Positions 6,611-12,834 of a stretch of DNA of 12,834 nucleotides are shown here, in pieces (positions within the stretch are counted from its first letter, which is position 1; every line of letters begins with the position of its first letter). The position numbers and the translations under genes are program-made. Source of the stretch: Ameyamaea chiangmaiensis (lineage in GTDB: Bacteria; Pseudomonadota; Alphaproteobacteria; Acetobacterales; Acetobacteraceae); NCBI RefSeq assembly GCF_025995235.1, contig NZ_BAPT01000014.1, positions 1-12,834 on the forward strand, in the 5' to 3' direction. Below the pieces are notes generated by a model that saw nothing but the letters and a program-made list of their open reading frames with translations, was not told the DNA's origin and ran no database searches.

Positions 6611-7665
6611 GAGAGTTTTCCTCTCAATCTGGCTCAGATCCTGCTGCGGTGAAGAAGTTTGCGCATTCTGTGGAGGAGAACTGATCGATCAGTGTGCCGA
6701 TCCTGTCCCACAGGGCGTCGCGGGTGCGTTCTGCGGCTTTGCGGAGATGGGCCTTGAGTTTGGAGAAGGCCTTCTCGACGGGGTTAAAGTCCGGGCTGTA
6801 GGGCGGGAGATAGCGCATGGTCGCCCCTGCCGCTTCGATGGCAGCCTGAACGCCGGGACCTTTGTGAGAACTGAGATTGTCCATGATGACGATGTCACCG
6901 GGTCGCAGGTCGGGTATCAGCACGCGATCGACATAGGCTTGGAAGCTGCGACCGTTGATCGCACCATCCAGCACCATGGGTGCCACGATGCCGGTCAGCC
7001 GTAACCCGGCGACGAATGTTGTCGTTTTCCAGTGACCATGTGGCACGGCGGAACGCAGTCTCTGGCCGCGCAGACACCGCCCATAACGGCGCGCCATATT
7101 GGTGGAAGCCCAGGTCTCATCAATGAAGACCAGTCGTTCCGGATCAAGATCGGGCTGGTCATCGAACCACTCCTGTCGTCGTGTCAGGATATCGGGGCAA
7201 TCCTGCTCCGCCGCGTGAGCGGTCTTTTTTTTCCATGTGATCTTATGACGCGCGAAGAAACGCCATAGCGTGCCAATTGCGAAGTGATGGCCGTCCTGAG
7301 CCAGTCGGGCTCGGATTTCGGACAGGGTCAGATCGTCTTTCTCGGCAATCAGCGCATGAATACGCTCTGCCTGTGCCTCGATCCGGTGAGACAGACGATC
7401 CCCGCCACGCGGTCTGGCGGCGGCACTGCCGGTCGTGGCGGCAAGAGCGCACCAGCGCACCGCACTTGCCGGACTGACGCCAAACCGTTCGGCCGCCTGA
7501 CGACGTGACAGACCATTCGATACGGCCGCAACAACACGTTCGCGGAGATCCAGAGACAATGTGCGTGATGACATCCACAACCGGCCCCCATCCCGGCTGT
7601 CATCTTGAATCAGATCACAATAACTTTGGGAATCCCTCACGATTCATTCAGCGCAGAAAACGCTC
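6611..7665 (-). mobile_element. Complete IS630-family insertion sequence
   Basis: The element is about 1055 bp. Its ends are imperfect inverted repeats: GAGAGTTTTC at 6611-6620, and GAGCGTTTTC when the right end (7656-7665) is read in reverse complement. A TA dinucleotide lies on both sides (6609-6610 and 7666-7667), as expected for this family, which duplicates TA. Excising the element and one TA restores a continuous IS66 TnpC reading (AICSLIVTARLNDSDPQAW), which fixes the boundaries independently. It carries one intact transposase gene. Confidence 0.87.
6624..7574 (-). CDS. IS630-family transposase
   Basis: The 316-residue product starts MSSRTLSLDLRERVV at 7574; an in-frame ATG 22 codons upstream lies near the IS end and is less likely. 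An N-terminal helix-turn-helix (about 20-45, SRRQAAERFGVSPASAVRW) binds the ends. The DDE triad is visible as D152 (LVFIDETWAST), D232 (IVIMDNLSSHKG) and E267 (PPYSPDFNPVEKAF). Length and motifs are complete, so it should be active. It performs cut-and-paste transposition into TA. Ribosome-binding sequence upstream is weak, as is common in IS genes. Confidence 0.92.
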   Translation of the reverse strand: MSSRTLSLDLRERVVAAVSNGLSRRQAAERFGVSPASAVRWCALAATTGSAAARPRGGDRLSHRIEAQAERIHALIAEKDDLTLSEIRARLAQDGHHFAIGTLWRFFARHKITWKKKTAHAAEQDCPDILTRRQEWFDDQPDLDPERLVFIDETWASTNMARRYGRCLRGQRLRSAVPHGHWKTTTFVAGLRLTGIVAPMVLDGAINGRSFQAYVDRVLIPDLRPGDIVIMDNLSSHKGPGVQAAIEAAGATMRYLPPYSPDFNPVEKAFSKLKAHLRKAAERTRDALWDRIGTLIDQFSSTECANFFTAAGSEPD

Positions 7666-7738
7666 TAATCGTCACCGCCAGGCTCAACGACAGCGACCCG
7701 CAAGCCTGGCTCGCCGATGTCCTGCCGTAGCACTGGAA
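7666..7738 (+). pseudogene. IS66-family tnpC relict, part 2 (downstream of the inserted IS630)
   Basis: Starting with the duplicated TA, the frame reads LIVTARLNDSDPQAWLADVLP and then meets a TAG. This continues the TnpC relict of 6445-6610 (usual text TLIxTAKLNDVDPQAWLADVLARI...LLPW). The usual ARIADHP...LDEL segment between ADVL and LP is missing, so the relict also carries an internal deletion. Confidence 0.72.
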
Positions 7739-8036
7739 CGCGGCGCACTCAGACCGTCATATCCAACGGCCAAATCAATCGGATCGCCTTCCGTTGAACG
7801 AGCTTTGCGATAGAAAACTCACCATCTCCTCGTCGTTCCACACGGTAAAGACCAATATCACGATACTGTGGTAGCCTTTATCACCTCGGTGCTGCTCCAA
7901 CGCCGGAATATGGCCGTCATTTTAACGTGCCTGAGGTAAGACGTAAAAAAAATCATTTTGTAAAGAAACTTAAATAATAATGTAAATTACGCTTATTGTT
8001 TATACTGATTTATATAGATTATATATCTACAATAGC
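7739..8036. other. Transition from IS66 relict to AT-rich island; no clear gene
   Basis: A minus-strand frame without a start codon is open over about 7749-7880 and ends at TGA 7749-7751. It reads YRDIGLYRVERRGDGEF and then SIAKLVQRKAIRLIWPLDMTV, with a coding-like residue mix; it could be the 3' end of a lost gene, but no family is recognised. From about 7930 the DNA becomes strongly AT-rich, and no promoter or terminator can be named with confidence. Confidence 0.3.
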
Positions 8037-8315
8037 CTAACAATCTCCAGCGGCTATGCCAACGAGTTCTCGATCGGAAGGAAGAAGATCGATTACAGTG
8101 ACATTTAAAGCATTAGAAATCCTAATGAGTTCCTCAGGCTCAGGTCGTAGTAGTCCGGTTTCGATTAGCTTCAACCTTCCAGAGGCGAGAGAGGCAAGCT
8201 CTTCCAATGCGTCTGGAGATATCACTTGCCTGACGCGGACGTCCGCCACCTTCCGGCCAATAAGACTTGTGATGGCTGCTCTGCTATGAGCAGACATACC
8301 CCTATTAAGAGTCAT
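8037..8315 (-). CDS. Small XRE-family (HTH) transcriptional regulator
   Basis: The 92-residue product has a Cro/C1-type helix-turn-helix at about residues 28-80. SPDALEELASLASGRLKLIE covers the first helices and recognition helix, and EPEELIRISNALNVTVIDLLP is the classic closing helices. GAGGAG lies 8 bases before the ATG at 8315, which supports this start over the internal Met 7. It is expected to bind DNA as a dimer and often to control its own and adjacent genes. It is transcribed away from the small gene at 8579, and the 263-bp gap holds both start regions, so control of that gene is plausible but unproven. An antitoxin role is possible, but no toxin-like partner adjoins it. Confidence 0.72.
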   Translation of the reverse strand: MTLNRGMSAHSRAAITSLIGRKVADVRVRQVISPDALEELASLASGRLKLIETGLLRPEPEELIRISNALNVTVIDLLPSDRELVGIAAGDC

Positions 8316-8578
8316 TCTCTTTGCTCCTCATACCAATCCGTATCCACCGGAAAATCTGCCCTGACGCGGGTAAACGCCCTCGATCTCAAATGTTTCATCA
8401 CCTACCCAGTGCTAGGCTGGTTTAACGTTTCACTAGCAACATAAAAATTTGTGTTTTTTTTGACAAAACGTACTTTACTGTTAGGGCAGTTTGGGTTTCT
8501 ATTAAGTTCGCTATTTACAAGACGTTACAACAATGAATTTTAAATTTTTTTGTCGTTCGACCCCTTGGGAATTTAAAA
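8316..8578. promoter_or_regulatory. Divergent intergenic region between the XRE regulator and the 59-residue gene
   Basis: This AT-rich gap holds the 5' ends of both flanking genes. A consensus TTGACA at 8460-8465 faces the small gene, but the hexamer at the right distance (TAGGGC, 8482-8487) is a poor -10, so the promoter is tentative. No clear operator palindrome was found by eye. A 46-codon frame from ATG 8533 overlaps the small gene in another frame and is judged spurious. Confidence 0.35.
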
Positions 8579-8758
8579 ATGCTATCGAATTTGACGTTTT
8601 ATGCCATGCTGCAACGGGCAAACAGTTTGCACAGACAGAAAAGACTGGAAGAGTTAGTAAGCCTTATAGATGAAATATATGCCGTCCTTGACGGGAGAGA
8701 AAGTGACGGAGAGAACATAATAGACACACCGATAATCACAGAAGCTTCTGTTTCATAG
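8579..8758 (+). CDS. 59-residue helical protein, paralogue of the 12372-12632 product
   Basis: The product starts MLSNLTFYAMLQRAN and contains LEELVSLIDEIYAVLDG, which looks like an amphipathic helix. It has no membrane segment and no cysteine. The start is supported in two ways: GGGA lies 8 bases upstream, and the protein aligns without gaps from residue 1 with the product of 12372-12632 (15 of the first 47 residues identical, including IDEIY at 30-34). The DNA before both starts also shares GGAATTTA. The function is unknown and I do not recognise the family. It lies opposite the XRE regulator. The paralogy is the main reason to believe that this short frame is a gene. Confidence 0.55.
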   Translation: MLSNLTFYAMLQRANSLHRQKRLEELVSLIDEIYAVLDGRESDGENIIDTPIITEASVS

Positions 8759-9027
8759 ATAAGCGTAATTCAATATCACATCGATCACAAATGGCTCATT
8801 AATTTAATGAAAAAATTAGTGTATAATTGTTTCAATTGTAATTATTATGAACGGTTATTAAAAATGTGAGTTATATTCGGGGTCTGGTTTGACAGTGCGG
8901 CGGCCCGGTGGGCTGGTAGTGAACGTGCAGGCTCGGACTTTTTCAAAGAACAGGCGGATTGGTCGTGGATGGTCCTGTCTTGCGCAGATGTCTGGCAAGC
9001 AAGGAATTTGCAGTATGTTTGGGCTTG
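8759..9027. other. Intergenic region: AT-rich up to about 8875, then GC-rich tail of an IS3 relict
   Basis: The first part, to about 8875, is AT-rich and holds only weak hairpins such as AATTG-TTT-CAATT near 8825-8840. The second part is GC-rich and probably belongs to the 3' end of the IS3-family relict that follows; its exact terminus could not be identified. Confidence 0.35.
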
Positions 9028-9440
9028 TTAGGCGAATGAATCTGGTGTCATGCCTATGAGGCTGGTGTGGCGCCAGATGGCATTCTAGTCAGCGCGCCAA
9101 GCCTCAATGACCGAGCGGACGTGGGTGAGGTATCAGAACAGATGCTCGTTAAGGCGCTCGTTCCGCAACAGGCCGTTGAAGTTCCCGACGAACCCGTTCT
9201 ACTGCGGCTCGGCCGGTACGATATAGTGCCGCAGCACCGGCCGTTTTTCCAGTCGAGCCATGATCGCGTTCGAGGTCCTCTCGGTGCTATTGTCGCTGAC
9301 GATCATCATAGGAAAGATGCGAGGTTTCCTGATCCGGTCGTATTCCCTAATGACGACGTATCCGCCACCTGCGCCAAGGCAACGCGTGTGTAGTCGTCCG
9401 CAACCGTCAATGCCGAACCTCCGTTGCACCTTGAGGCATC
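9028..9440 (-). pseudogene. IS3-family orfB transposase relict
   Basis: On the minus strand the readings IVSDNSTERTSNAIMARLEK, HYIVPAEPQ, NGFVGNFNGLLRNERLNEHLF, YLTHVRSVIEAWRAD and HTSLIGMTPDSFA follow in order. They match the C-terminal catalytic half of IS3-family OrfB (SDNGTE...QNGFVESFNGRLRDECLNEHLF...IEAWRxDYNxxRPHxSL). Three in-frame stops interrupt it: after PAEPQ (TAG where Gln is usual), after LNEHLF, and after WRAD (TAG where Tyr is usual). Near 9350-9415 the expected TVADDYTRVALAQVADTS text is in another frame, showing a frameshift. The N-terminal part and orfA are missing. Confidence 0.78.
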
Positions 9441-9647
9441 TCATCCTTCATCACTATAGAGAAACGAAAATTCGGGGTCCCTTTCGGGAGGCATCTCGTC
9501 GTGATCGGCCCGACACATTGCGTCGTTGTTACCAAGGGCGCCGGAGACCGTCCACTGCCCCGCCACCCGGTCGATGTGTTCCGCGACAGAAGACGTGCGA
9601 GCGATCAACCCCACCCGCTCCGCTGCTTGCCAATCACAATTAGCCAT
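9441..9647 (-). CDS. Hypothetical 68-residue protein, possibly truncated
   Basis: The frame starts MANCDWQAAERVGLIARTSS with GAGGAG (9654-9659) 6 bases upstream, the best ribosome-binding site in this part of the window. It is GC-rich and acidic toward its end (DEMPPERDPEF). The frame stops at 9441-9443, right where the IS3 relict begins, so the natural 3' end may be missing. No conserved family is recognised and no membrane segment is present. Confidence 0.4.
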   Translation of the reverse strand: MANCDWQAAERVGLIARTSSVAEHIDRVAGQWTVSGALGNNDAMCRADHDEMPPERDPEFSFLYSDEG

Positions 9648-9697
9648 AGCTATCTCCTCAACATGTATTCGAGCACTATCTAAAAAAAGTTAAAGAT

Positions 9698-10626
9698 TTA
9701 TGATCGTCGGAACCTAAGAGTCCGTTTAAGGCTGGTCATGGGGACAATGTTGCGGAGCACGAGCGGCAGGATGGTGATGTTGGCGGGGAAATCGAGTTTC
9801 GAACTGGTATGCCACCCTGCCTGATCGACGATGAGGAGGGCGTGAGCGCCCGGCGCTACGGCCTGCGAAATCTCGTCGAGATGCCGGTTCATGGCGTGGA
9901 GGTTGCACCAGGGCAGGACGAAGGCCGCTCCCTTACCTAGCGCCGGACAGATCGCTCCGAAGATCCAGGCCGAACGTGTGCGCTGATCGCAAGGCGCGCG
10001 TGGACGGGTGCCGCGTCTGGCCCAGCGGCGCGTCAGCTTCGTTTTCTGGCCCACCCTCGCCTCGTCGCCCCACCAGAGTTCGATGGCCTTGCCGGGGTGC
10101 CGGACCCGGATCGCGGCTATGACGTCGGGGAAGCTTTTTTAAAAATGTCCTGGACCTCGGGATCCTGGGCATGGTGCCGGGGGCGTCCCGTCAGAAGGCG
10201 GAAGTCGAGGCTCCGGATAACGGCGCTCAGCCGGCTGCGCGAAAGAGAGACGCCGAATTCCTCATAAAGCCATTGCCCCAGATCAACCTGCCGCCAGCGC
10301 ACCACCCCATGCACGGCAGCGATCGGGCCGTCCTCGATCCGGCGCATCAGGGCTTCCAACATGGCGGGGGTCAGGCGGGGAACGACACCGCCGCCATGAT
10401 GATCCCGCACGCCATCCTGGCCCTCGGCGTTGAAACGCACCACCCAGTCCCGCACAATCTGCCGATCCGTCCCGGCCAGTCGGGCCGCATCTCCGCGTGA
10501 AGCACCATCGTAGATCGCCTCCAGCGCCAGAAGCAGACGCGCCTGGTCCGCATGTCTCGTTGTCCGCGCCAGCGCACGCAGTCCCGCCGCATCATAATCC
10601 TCACGCAACGCTAACGCCCCGCTCAT
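9698..10626 (-). pseudogene. IS630-family transposase gene, frameshifted and 3'-truncated
   Basis: The first frame (start 10626, GGGAGG ribosome-binding site) encodes a helix-turn-helix region with RGDAARLAGTDRQIVRDWV and ends PEVQDIFKKASPTS. At AAAAAAG (minus strand, about 10134-10140) a -1 shift continues as SFPDVIAAIRVRHPGKAIEL, then WWGDEARVGQKTKLTRRWARR with the first Asp and ALLIVDQAGWH with the second. This restores one reading of 309 codons. The text then departs from the family after NITILPL: the usual PELNPVENIW block with the catalytic Glu is absent and the frame ends in unrelated LKRTLRFRRS. The gene is therefore inactive whatever the frameshift means. Confidence 0.78.
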
Positions 10627-10724
10627 TCAGATGCCTCCCGCCCGGCTCGGCATCCGGTGAATCGCAGGTCGCTCCAGAACGATACCGTTAGGCAATCACA
10701 TATAAGTCAGGGCGCAGCGGAGTT

Positions 10725-10730
10725 GTTATA
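10725..10730. repeat. Left copy of GTTATA flanking the IS5 element
   Basis: GTTATA directly precedes the left end and recurs at 11879-11884. Six bases is longer than most IS5-family duplications (2-4 bp in many groups), so part of the match may reflect target preference for an AT-rich site. Confidence 0.55.
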
Positions 10731-11878
10731 GAGACCTGTGCGCGGGTGGTGGATTTCTCGGACGAATGGTGATTCTCTTTTGGCTGGTATTGAGTCAGGA
10801 GAGGGCGATGGCGCACCGACTGATTGGTCAGGACTGTCTTGTGTTTTCACGGTCCGATCGCAAGCCGTCGTCACTGTATGAGATTGAAAAGCTGATCGAT
10901 TGGCGACCGGTGGCGGCCCTGCTGGCGCAGGTTTATCCCGCGCCGAAAGGCGAAGCAGCCTTGCCGCCGCTTGCGATGTTCCGTGCGATGCTGCTTGCGG
11001 TCTGGCACGATCTCTCGGACGTCAGGCTGGCTGAAGCACTGGATGATCGGGCATCCTTTCGCCGGTTTTGTGGATTTTCCGCACAGGAAACGACACCGGA
11101 GCGCACGGCGTTCGTGCAGTTCAGACGCGAACTGGCCGCCCACTCGCTCGACCAGGCCTTGTTCGAGGCGGTGACGGCTCAGTTGAAAGCGCGTGCGATC
11201 CGGATCAAGACCGGCACGATCGTCGATGCGACGATCATCGCAGCGCAGACGGAACGTGACGACGAGGCACGATGGGTCAAGCACAAGGGCCGCAAGGCCG
11301 TGCATGGTTATAAGGCCCATGTCGGCGCCGATGCCACGACGGCTCTGGTCGAGCGGATCTCGATCACGCCAGCCAATATCAACGATGGGCGCGCGGGTCC
11401 GGATGCCGTGCCCGACGATCCTGGCGAGGTTTTTGCTGACAGCGCCTATCGCGGGGATCATTTCCGCGATGCCGTCCGGTCGAAAGGCGGCACGCTCCGC
11501 GTTGCCGCAACAGCAATGTGGGGACGTGACGAACGGGAAACACTTGCCAGGTTGAAGGCCTGGAACGACGCCGTCCATCGGACCCGGGGCCGAATCGAGA
11601 AGATCTTCGGCACTTGGAAACGAAGTTACGGCCTTCGCCGCATGCGATGGCAAGGGCTCGCCAAGGCCGCCATCCAGATCCACGTCACAGCCATCGCCTA
11701 CAATCTCAGACGGACCCTCACCATCCTCGCCTTCGCCGCGTGACGGGTCGGCGACCGCGTCAGTCATGCAACGCGCTGTGTCAACGTGACAAATACGAAG
11801 AAGATGTTGACCAATAAATCGGTTTTCTCGATAGACACAGATGGCCACAGCTAAATCTACCACCCGCGCACAGGTCTC
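10731..11878 (+). mobile_element. Complete IS5-family insertion sequence
   Basis: The element is about 1148 bp. The left end GAGACCTGTGCGCGGGTGGT (10731-10750) is repeated exactly in inverse at 11859-11878, and similarity continues for a few bases inward (GATTT). The hexamer GTTATA lies on both sides (10725-10730 and 11879-11884). It carries one intact transposase gene and a noncoding 3' tail of about 110 bp. Confidence 0.9.
10808..11743 (+). CDS. IS5-family transposase
   Basis: The 311-residue product starts MAHRLIGQDCLVF with AGGAGAGGG just upstream; an in-frame ATG at 10766 lacks such a site and is rejected. The N-terminal half carries the family DUF772-like region (LPPLAMFRAMLLAVWHDLSD and FRRFCGF). 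The DDE triad is visible as D140 (TGTIVDATIIA), D211 (VFADSAYRGD) and E264 in the R-x-x-E context (RGRIEKIFGTWKRSYGL). The length is normal and no lesion is seen, so it should be active. A long minus-strand frame opposite it is a shadow of its GC-rich codon usage. Confidence 0.92.
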   Translation: MAHRLIGQDCLVFSRSDRKPSSLYEIEKLIDWRPVAALLAQVYPAPKGEAALPPLAMFRAMLLAVWHDLSDVRLAEALDDRASFRRFCGFSAQETTPERTAFVQFRRELAAHSLDQALFEAVTAQLKARAIRIKTGTIVDATIIAAQTERDDEARWVKHKGRKAVHGYKAHVGADATTALVERISITPANINDGRAGPDAVPDDPGEVFADSAYRGDHFRDAVRSKGGTLRVAATAMWGRDERETLARLKAWNDAVHRTRGRIEKIFGTWKRSYGLRRMRWQGLAKAAIQIHVTAIAYNLRRTLTILAFAA

Positions 11879-11884
11879 GTTATA
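11879..11884. repeat. Right copy of GTTATA flanking the IS5 element
   Basis: Identical to 10725-10730 and directly after the right terminus. Confidence 0.55.
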
Positions 11885-11897
11885 AGCGCCCAATGCC

Positions 11898-12131
11898 TCA
11901 CATCAGGGCCGAGTAGTGATCCCGTAGCTTCTCTGCCCTCGTCATCAGCCAGATCCTCCCTCGGCGAAAGAAACAGAGACTAAGCCGTTCGTCACCTAAC
12001 GCACGAGTCAGTGACTGTGCTCTTTGGTGCCAAAGGTGTCCAATTCTGAACGAAGCCCTATGGGGCATAAGGATTGGACCAGCCTTCTCGAGGCTGACGA
12101 AATTCAATCGATGGCTTTTCGATGTCTCCAT
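11898..12131 (-). CDS. Doubtful 77-residue frame, hypothetical
   Basis: The frame starts METSKSHRLNFVSLEKAG and ends RGRIWLMTRAEKLRDHYSALM. No ribosome-binding site precedes it, and a second minus-strand frame over the same bases (KPSIEFRQPREGWSNPYAP, then a stop) looks equally coding-like. This suggests a decayed gene with frameshifts or no gene at all. No family is recognised. It lies directly beyond the IS5 element, and the element does not interrupt the frame. Confidence 0.22.
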   Translation of the reverse strand: METSKSHRLNFVSLEKAGPILMPHRASFRIGHLWHQRAQSLTRALGDERLSLCFFRRGRIWLMTRAEKLRDHYSALM

Positions 12132-12371
12132 GGGAAAAGGATAACAATCGTACCTTTCTTCATCGGAGTATTAATGCCTCCTTAACTTCATCAAGTTAAA
12201 AACAAACAATGTCCCAACGAGTGGGAGATTGTGTGCCTCGCAATAACCTCCCCAAAACGTGAGAAAAACCAATAGAGGATTAGTGAATATAACCAACAGG
12301 AGCACAAATATATAATATATATTTATTTTATTAATAATTCGTTGAATTTTATAATAACTACAGGAATTTAT
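12132..12371. other. AT-rich leader region upstream of the 86-residue gene
   Basis: No gene is seen. It contains a small hairpin TTAACTT-CATC-AAGTTAA (12182-12199) followed by AAA, and an alternating AT-rich tract around 12305-12345 just before the gene. The tract could be an UP-element-like or DNA-bending promoter region, and the small palindrome could be an operator; neither is proven. Confidence 0.35.
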
Positions 12372-12632
12372 ATGACTGTTCTAGAAAAATTTAGGTCCCT
12401 CCTAAAAAAATCGGACTATCTTAGCCGCGATATTTTTACAGATGATTTACAGGAGACTATCGACGAGATATACAATCTTCTCGAAGATATTATTTTATTT
12501 GGAACTAACATTCCCTGCGATTCTGAACCAAACAGATCTGTTTCTAGTCATTTCAGACCAGTATTCACAATATTTAATTGCGCTGACATACACAATATAT
12601 ATTTTAGCAACAAAAATACCCTCAATAATTAA
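12372..12632 (+). CDS. 86-residue small protein, paralogue of the 8579-8758 product
   Basis: The start at 12372 has AGGA 6 bases upstream and is preferred over the in-frame ATG at 12342. The product starts MTVLEKFRSLLKKSDYLSRD and contains LQETIDEIYNLLEDI, a probable amphipathic helix. It aligns without gaps from residue 1 with the 59-residue product of 8579-8758 (identical M1, F7, L11, L17, R19, L26, I30-Y34, L37, G44, N46, I47). Beyond residue 60 it has an extra Asn/Phe-rich tail (FRPVFTIFNCADIHN) not present in the shorter protein, which may reflect a lost stop. The gene is strongly AT-rich. Function is unknown and no known family is recognised. Confidence 0.55.
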   Translation: MTVLEKFRSLLKKSDYLSRDIFTDDLQETIDEIYNLLEDIILFGTNIPCDSEPNRSVSSHFRPVFTIFNCADIHNIYFSNKNTLNN

Positions 12633-12780
12633 ATAACAATTTTATTTATTATATTTTATATTCCTGGAATGAATATTTGGAAGTTAGGTTCATATGTAAT
12701 TATCTGAGTATCTTGCCACTGTTTGCTCTGAGCGCTATCGAGCCTTTGCAGCTGACAATTGCATGCTGTAACGTTTTTGG
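12633..12780. other. AT-rich to mixed sequence before the right IS6 end; nothing identified
   Basis: The stretch after the stop codon is AT-rich to about 12700 and then turns to average composition up to the IS6 terminus. No gene or clear terminator hairpin is seen. Confidence 0.4.
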
Positions 12781-12834
12781 GGCTCTGTTGCAAAGTTGTC
12801 TTTCCTGTTGGAAACCGCCTTCGGTTTTGAAGTG
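12781..12834. mobile_element. Terminus of an IS6-family element (right boundary)
   Basis: It begins GGCTCTGTTGCAAAG and is the exact reverse complement of 1-54. The identity over all 54 visible bases indicates that both outer elements are the same IS in inverted orientation. The transposase lies beyond the window. Confidence 0.8.

Noticed and set aside
8533..8673. 46-codon frame overlapping the start of the 59-residue gene
   Set aside because: It has no ribosome-binding site, and the alternative frame has a paralogue with a matching start elsewhere in the window.
8037..8758. Toxin-antitoxin pair formed by the XRE gene and the 59-residue gene
   Set aside because: The genes are divergent and not in one operon, and the small protein has no known toxin motif; kept only as a regulatory hypothesis.
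10871..11893. 340-codon minus-strand frame opposite the IS5 transposase
   Set aside because: It is a shadow of a complete transposase; it crosses the IS terminus and has no ribosome-binding site.
12305..12345. AT-rich alternating tract as a replication origin
   Set aside because: It lacks DnaA-box or iteron repeats and a rep gene; a promoter-proximal AT tract is the simpler reading.
1..12834. CRISPR array, tRNA, rRNA or plasmid replication origin
   Set aside because: No regularly spaced direct repeats, no cloverleaf-like sequence, no iterons and no rep gene were seen.

Overview
This window looks like an accessory region of an alphaproteobacterium, most likely an acetic acid bacterium (Acetobacteraceae) and plausibly on a plasmid. 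That placement is an inference from the mix of GC-rich IS5, IS21, IS66, IS630 and IS3 elements and the style of the adhesin-like protein; no core or replication gene fixes the taxon. The first and last 54 bases are exact reverse complements, and each ends in the IS6/IS26-type terminus GGCTCTGTTGCAAA. The window is therefore the inside of a structure bounded by two inverted copies of one IS6-family element.

Layout: (1) 55-250, a GC-rich remnant. (2) 257-3184, an AT-rich gene for a cysteine-free 975-residue surface or secreted protein with an N-terminal beta-sandwich-like domain and about four C-terminal repeats, followed after one base by the 5' part of a second gene (3186-3434) whose remainder appears lost. 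(3) 3445-7740, an IS graveyard: an IS66 tnpC scrap; a complete IS21-family element (3804-6097, 5-bp target duplication ACCCG, istA/istB); an IS630 relict; and a second IS66 tnpC relict cut at a TA dinucleotide by an intact IS630 element (6611-7665). (4) 7740-8880, an AT-rich island with a small XRE-type regulator (minus strand) facing a 59-residue protein gene (plus strand). (5) 9028-10626, an IS3 orfB relict, a 68-codon frame of unknown function, and a frameshifted, 3'-truncated IS630 transposase gene. (6) 10731-11878, a complete IS5-family element. (7) 11885-12780, a second AT-rich island with an 86-codon gene, then the closing IS6 end.

The cargo that is not transposition machinery is AT-rich and confined to three islands (257-3430, about 7900-8880, about 12130-12780) separated by GC-rich insertion sequences. 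It could be one foreign segment broken up by IS traffic. The most unexpected observation is that the two small genes, 3.6 kb apart (8579-8758 and 12372-12632), encode proteins that align without gaps from their start codons: 15 of the first 47 residues are identical, with a shared IDEIY core. They appear to be paralogues of a small helical protein family I do not recognise. No pathway can be assigned; what can be supported is a surface protein with a coupled but broken partner, a regulator, and two paralogous small proteins, embedded in nested insertion sequences.
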